8,636 nt of DNA from positions 1 through 8,636 of the forward strand of contig CAKSHP010000047.1 of the NCBI GenBank assembly GCA_934457145.1, given 5' to 3'. Under the pieces are notes generated by a model, which did no database searches, was not told where the DNA came from, and worked only from the letters and a program-made list of their open reading frames with translations. Positions 5,519 to 8,636 of this stretch are shown here, piece after piece; the stretch's first letter is position 1, and each line of letters begins with the position of its first letter. This DNA is from an uncultured Clostridia bacterium (GTDB taxonomy: Bacteria; Bacillota; Clostridia; UBA1381; UMGS1253). The translations under genes and the position numbers were made by a program.

Positions 5519-6337
5519 TTAAGTAATGTCTTTTACATTTGTGTTAAGCAGTGCGCTGTGCGACCTTTGGGCTTTATAAAATGATGAATAGTCGGAAAAA
5601 CCTGCCTCAATACAGGCGGTGGTGATATTTTTGTTTTTTGATATAAGGTAGTTTGTGTATTTTAAACGTTTTGAGGTAATATATGCATTTATGCTTATGC
5701 CGGTGTGTTTTTTAAATATTTTGCAGATATAATATTTTGATAAAAAAAGTCTTTTTGCTATGCCGTCAAGTGATATTTTGCGCGTGAAATTATTGTCTAT
5801 ATAATCTAAAATCTGAATAACGTGGTCATTTGAAACATATTTGTCCGAAAAGCTTGAATTGTTTAAATGATACAAAGATTCGGCCAGGGCAAGCCTTGCA
5901 ATGGGGGTGTTTGTTTTAGAAAAATCTTTTGTGTAGTCTGCAAGGCGAAGATAGGAATCGTAAAAGCCTGATGCCTTCGCCGCAGAGGCGCTTATTTTGT
6001 GCTCCGTGTAGAATCGTCTTGTGAAAATCTGCTCATATTGCGCATAGTCCGCGTTTTTGAAAAAGTCGTGATAAAAAAAGGCAACAAAGCATTTGTACGG
6101 TTCTTTTGCTGCCAACAGCTTTCTGTGCGGCTGACCTCCGCCTATAACAACAATGTCACCAATTTCAAGCGGAAACTTTGTTCCCTCAACATAATAATCC
6201 ATATTGCCTTCCAAAAGCATAAAAATTTCATGAAAGTCATGCATATGAATTTGTTCGATAATCGGTTTTGCAACCGATCTTTCATATATAACATAGGGCA
6301 GCTCATCCGTAAAATAATTGTAGTCATAAGTAACCAT
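5519..6337 (-). CDS. AraC family transcriptional regulator with N-terminal cupin domain
   Basis: A 272-residue one-component regulator. Residues 25-75 form a cupin-type sugar-sensing domain with histidines H31, H33 and H36 (HMHDFHEIF), the segment PLEIGDIVVIGGGQPH and H71. Residues 172-260 form the AraC/XylS double helix-turn-helix: the first near 188-208 (ISLDGIAKRLFLSKYYICKIFKK), followed by TGISINAYITSKRLKY, and the second near 238-256 ending GFSDYSSFYKA. The C-terminal tail after 256 aligns without gaps to the family but lacks the usual F, G, P and Y residues (see findings). The start follows GGAGAGG. It lies between the lyase gene (convergent) and the secreted hydrolase gene (divergent), so it probably controls one or both in response to a pectin-derived sugar; the ligand is unknown. 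Confidence 0.9.
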   Translation of the reverse strand: MVTYDYNYFTDELPYVIYERSVAKPIIEQIHMHDFHEIFMLLEGNMDYYVEGTKFPLEIGDIVVIGGGQPHRKLLAAKEPYKCFVAFFYHDFFKNADYAQYEQIFTRRFYTEHKISASAAKASGFYDSYLRLADYTKDFSKTNTPIARLALAESLYHLNNSSFSDKYVSNDHVIQILDYIDNNFTRKISLDGIAKRLFLSKYYICKIFKKHTGISINAYITSKRLKYTNYLISKNKNITTACIEAGFSDYSSFYKAQRSHSALLNTNVKDIT

Positions 6338-6370
6338 ATTAACCTCTCCAAAAGAACAATATTTTCTATA

Positions 6371-6400
6371 TTTACAGCAATAAAAGCATAGAAATATATA
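6371..6400 (+). promoter_or_regulatory. Candidate promoter of the secreted hydrolase gene
   Basis: TTTACA (6371-6376) and TATATA (6395-6400) are 18 bases apart. An alternative -10, TATAAT at 6412-6417, has no good -35. The region is very AT-rich, so the assignment is weak. Confidence 0.4.
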
Positions 6401-6410
6401 AATTATTTAT

Positions 6411-6427
6411 CTATAATAAGATTATAG
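6411..6427. promoter_or_regulatory. Palindrome joining two divergent -10 elements
   Basis: A perfect palindrome CTATAAT-AAG-ATTATAG whose arms are a TATAAT on each strand (plus 6412-6417, minus 6426-6421). It sits midway between the AraC gene and the hydrolase gene. A protein or competing RNA polymerases there would affect both directions. Confidence 0.5.
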
Positions 6428-6449
6428 CATTAAAGAAATGAAATGACAA
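6421..6449 (-). promoter_or_regulatory. Promoter of the AraC regulator gene
   Basis: On the minus strand TTGTCA (6449-6444) is followed after 17 bases by TATAAT (6426-6421) with TGC before it, an extended -10 like that of perR. The predicted start near 6414 gives a leader of about 75 bases. Confidence 0.6.
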
Positions 6450-6473
6450 GAAAAATTTAAAGGAGGAAAAATC

Positions 6474-8636
6474 ATGAAGAAATTTTTAAGCATTGTTTTG
6501 TGTCTTTGCATGATAATTTCATGTGTTCCGGCGCTTAGCTTTGCAGAAGATGCGCCCTCGGGCGGAATTGACGGTCTTGAACAATATAAGAAATGTTCAA
6601 CGACCGTCCAGGATGGGTATATAGGCATACCTGTCGATATTTACACCTATTATAATGAAGAATTTAACCCCGATGAAAACACAACGGTTATTTTCTACGT
6701 TATAAACACAAACACGGAACGTATAGGCACAGAAAGCGACTATAACATTTTAAACGACCTTATAAACAATAAAGGATATGTTTGTATGGTGGTTGATTAC
6801 AGAAACGCTCCGGGAGCGGTAAGCCCGGCATTGGATCACAGTATGCTTAAAATACAGGCAAGAGTTGCGGAGTTTAAAAACGGACTCGGTCATGTTATTG
6901 CAAATGAAAATAACTACACAGTGCCTGCCGGCTACAGCATAACGCTCGGCGAATACTATTGGTCTTTTGATAAGCATGGTACGGACGGATGCTTAGAGCA
7001 GATAGTAGATGTGTGGAACAGCGACTTTAAATCGGTTAAGGCAAATCAAACTATTACATATAAAAACGGCACAACAGCAAAAGTCGGCGACACAACCGCA
7101 AATTCAATTTACGACTGCGTAAAAGCTGACGGAAGTCCTGTTGATTTGGATCTTAGAATGGATATAATATATCCTGTTAAGGCAAAACGCAAGGTGCCGG
7201 TAATGCTGCATGCATCCAGCTGGGAGACGAGATCCGGCGGTATTATACATAATGAAACGGCATACGGATTTTTATTTTCGGGATATGCTCTTGCAGTGTA
7301 TGACTATGCATATGTGCCCATGGCACGCGATGATCACTATGGTTACTTCGATGGCGACGGCATGGGAAGCGTCGGCGGTGTGACGGGAGATAACAAATCG
7401 TTTTCGCTCGGTATGTACACGAGCATGAAATCGGACACTGCTGCCGTAAGAAAATTAAGATATCTTGCAGACACACAGCCCGAAAAGTATGCATTTGATG
7501 TTAATAAATTCGGCGTATGGGGCGCATCAAAACAGGGCAACTGTTTTAAACTCGGCGAACAGCACCCCGAAAATCTTGCGGAATTCAGAACCTTTGTCGG
7601 TCATCACGGCGAAACGAGATATGAAAACGGAAAAACCGCAGGTGACGGCAAAGGCGAAAACGGCAGCGATATTATAAGAGGCGGCGAACCTCAGCCGTGG
7701 CTTACATATAAAGACGGCACACCGATTCCGTCAAACGTGCAGTTTGCATACGGAGCGGTCGGCGGAGATTCTTATGATATATCTGACGGGCATTGTCCTA
7801 TGTTTGCGTCGGGTTCAATGCTTGACGGAACATACAGCTATATTTATCCGGCACTTGTTGCAGCGCTCAGAAACCACAATATTGCGTCCGTTAATCTTTC
7901 GTTTGCAAATCTTGCCCACGAATATGTAAAAGATACGGAAGATGCAATCTACGGCATAAACGGTTATGACGCTTTTTACAGCCTTGCAAACTACTATTTA
8001 AAGGACTGCGGAGCAAAAGTAATTTATATTGATTACCACGCAGATAAAACAAGTCTTGATTCCAAAGCAAAGATAACGTTTAAATTCTCCGGTGAAGTTG
8101 ACGAAAGCGAAGTTAGAAAAATAGTTATAAAAAACAAGTTAAACGGCGAAATTGCGAAGGGAAGTTATTCTTCCGAATTCGGCGACACGGAATGGACATT
8201 TGAGCCGCACAATTTAAAGGGCGGCTGCGAATACAGCGTGTATGTGCCGGACAGCATAATATGCAAAAACGGCAAAAATTTAAAAGAGTCAAAGCGCGAC
8301 AGCTTTAAAGTTAAACCCGAGATTTTAAAAAGCGCTTCAATTCTTTCTTCCGACAATGCAATGACGCTTTTAAAAACCGATTCTTCAAACGACAGCGTGT
8401 ATTTTGCATTTGATAAAACCGATTTTTCGGATCAGACAAGCGTTTACCTTCGTTTTTCGGTTGCAAACGATGCGGCAAACACGGTTATGGTGTATAAAAT
8501 AGCGGAGCTTGACGAAACAAATATTAAAAACTCTGCCGCAGGCGAGCTTTTGAGCGAAATAGTTCTTACGGGCAAGGGTGACTATGAAATAGACGTTACG
8601 GATTATGTTAAAAATTTAAACGGCGAAAAACCCGGC
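6474..8636 (+). CDS. Secreted multidomain alpha/beta-hydrolase-like protein, 3'-truncated by the window edge
   Basis: The frame is open for 721 codons from an ATG preceded by AAAGGAGG and runs off the window without a stop. Residues 1-24 are a signal peptide (MKKFLSIVLC, cleavage probably after SFA). Residues about 65-130 contain a beta-alpha-beta segment (TTVIFYVIN, then GYVCMVVDYRNAPG) like the start of a hydrolase fold. Residues about 225-520 form the main alpha/beta-hydrolase region: VPVMLHASSW (241-250), GYALAVYDYAYVP, then KFGVWGASKQGN with probable nucleophile S352, D451 in SMLDGTYSY and H482 in LAHEY. Residues about 527-615 look like an Ig-like (Big_5-type) domain. From about 620 a CBM96/DNRLRE-like module begins (SVYLRFSV, GDYEIDVTDYV). 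It may be an esterase acting on plant polysaccharide such as decorated pectin; the substrate is not determinable. The gene diverges from the AraC regulator. Confidence 0.8.
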   Translation, partial: MKKFLSIVLCLCMIISCVPALSFAEDAPSGGIDGLEQYKKCSTTVQDGYIGIPVDIYTYYNEEFNPDENTTVIFYVINTNTERIGTESDYNILNDLINNKGYVCMVVDYRNAPGAVSPALDHSMLKIQARVAEFKNGLGHVIANENNYTVPAGYSITLGEYYWSFDKHGTDGCLEQIVDVWNSDFKSVKANQTITYKNGTTAKVGDTTANSIYDCVKADGSPVDLDLRMDIIYPVKAKRKVPVMLHASSWETRSGGIIHNETAYGFLFSGYALAVYDYAYVPMARDDHYGYFDGDGMGSVGGVTGDNKSFSLGMYTSMKSDTAAVRKLRYLADTQPEKYAFDVNKFGVWGASKQGNCFKLGEQHPENLAEFRTFVGHHGETRYENGKTAGDGKGENGSDIIRGGEPQPWLTYKDGTPIPSNVQFAYGAVGGDSYDISDGHCPMFASGSMLDGTYSYIYPALVAALRNHNIASVNLSFANLAHEYVKDTEDAIYGINGYDAFYSLANYYLKDCGAKVIYIDYHADKTSLDSKAKITFKFSGEVDESEVRKIVIKNKLNGEIAKGSYSSEFGDTEWTFEPHNLKGGCEYSVYVPDSIICKNGKNLKESKRDSFKVKPEILKSASILSSDNAMTLLKTDSSNDSVYFAFDKTDFSDQTSVYLRFSVANDAANTVMVYKIAELDETNIKNSAAGELLSEIVLTGKGDYEIDVTDYVKNLNGEKPG

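Noticed and set aside
5530..5570. Frameshift as the cause of the unusual AraC C terminus
   Set aside because: Neither alternative frame restores the G-x-S-P-x-x-Y motif, and the existing frame aligns without gaps.
6513..6524. Lipobox-like IISC in the hydrolase signal peptide (C17)
   Set aside because: The hydrophobic stretch before the Cys is short and a normal signal peptidase I site follows (SFA before ED), so a lipoprotein is less likely.

Overview
The window is AT-rich chromosomal DNA with strong Shine-Dalgarno sites, consensus sigma-A promoters and short A/U-flanked hairpin terminators. Together with a PerR/reverse-rubrerythrin pair and an rpsU-yqeY pair, this points to an anaerobic low-GC Firmicute (class Clostridia), probably a gut or other plant-polysaccharide-degrading species. 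A pectin specialist would fit, but the genus cannot be fixed from the sequence.

Left part (1-2002, all minus strand): a peroxide-stress operon, perR followed by a reverse rubrerythrin. It is driven by a consensus extended -10 promoter with a Per-box-like palindrome over the predicted transcription start. Upstream is the housekeeping operon rpsU (ribosomal protein S21, a 58-codon gene) - yqeY, with its own promoter, a leader that can form two hairpins and encode a 12-codon upstream ORF, and a strong terminator after yqeY.

Middle part (2039-4167): a TIM-barrel sugar isomerase/epimerase on the minus strand and a branched-chain aminotransferase (ilvE) on the plus strand diverge from one intergenic region holding a good promoter in each direction. 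ilvE ends at an intrinsic terminator.

Right part (4225-8636): a probable pectin-utilisation cluster. A cytoplasmic oligogalacturonate lyase (PL22 type) converges on an AraC-family regulator with a cupin sensor domain, and the two share a bidirectional terminator. The regulator diverges from a large secreted alpha/beta-hydrolase-like protein that runs off the right edge with no stop codon. That protein has a signal peptide, a hydrolase fold with a Ser-Asp-His set but an unusual nucleophile elbow, a beta-sandwich Ig-like segment and the start of a CBM96/DNRLRE-like module. The inferred logic is extracellular trimming of decorated plant polysaccharide, cytoplasmic cleavage of oligogalacturonides, and local control by the AraC protein. 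The lyase promoter has a good -10 but no recognisable -35, and two palindromes occupy the promoter, as expected for regulated expression.

No tRNA, rRNA, CRISPR array, transposase or phage gene was seen. The longest stretch without a gene is about 240 bases (2807-3047).
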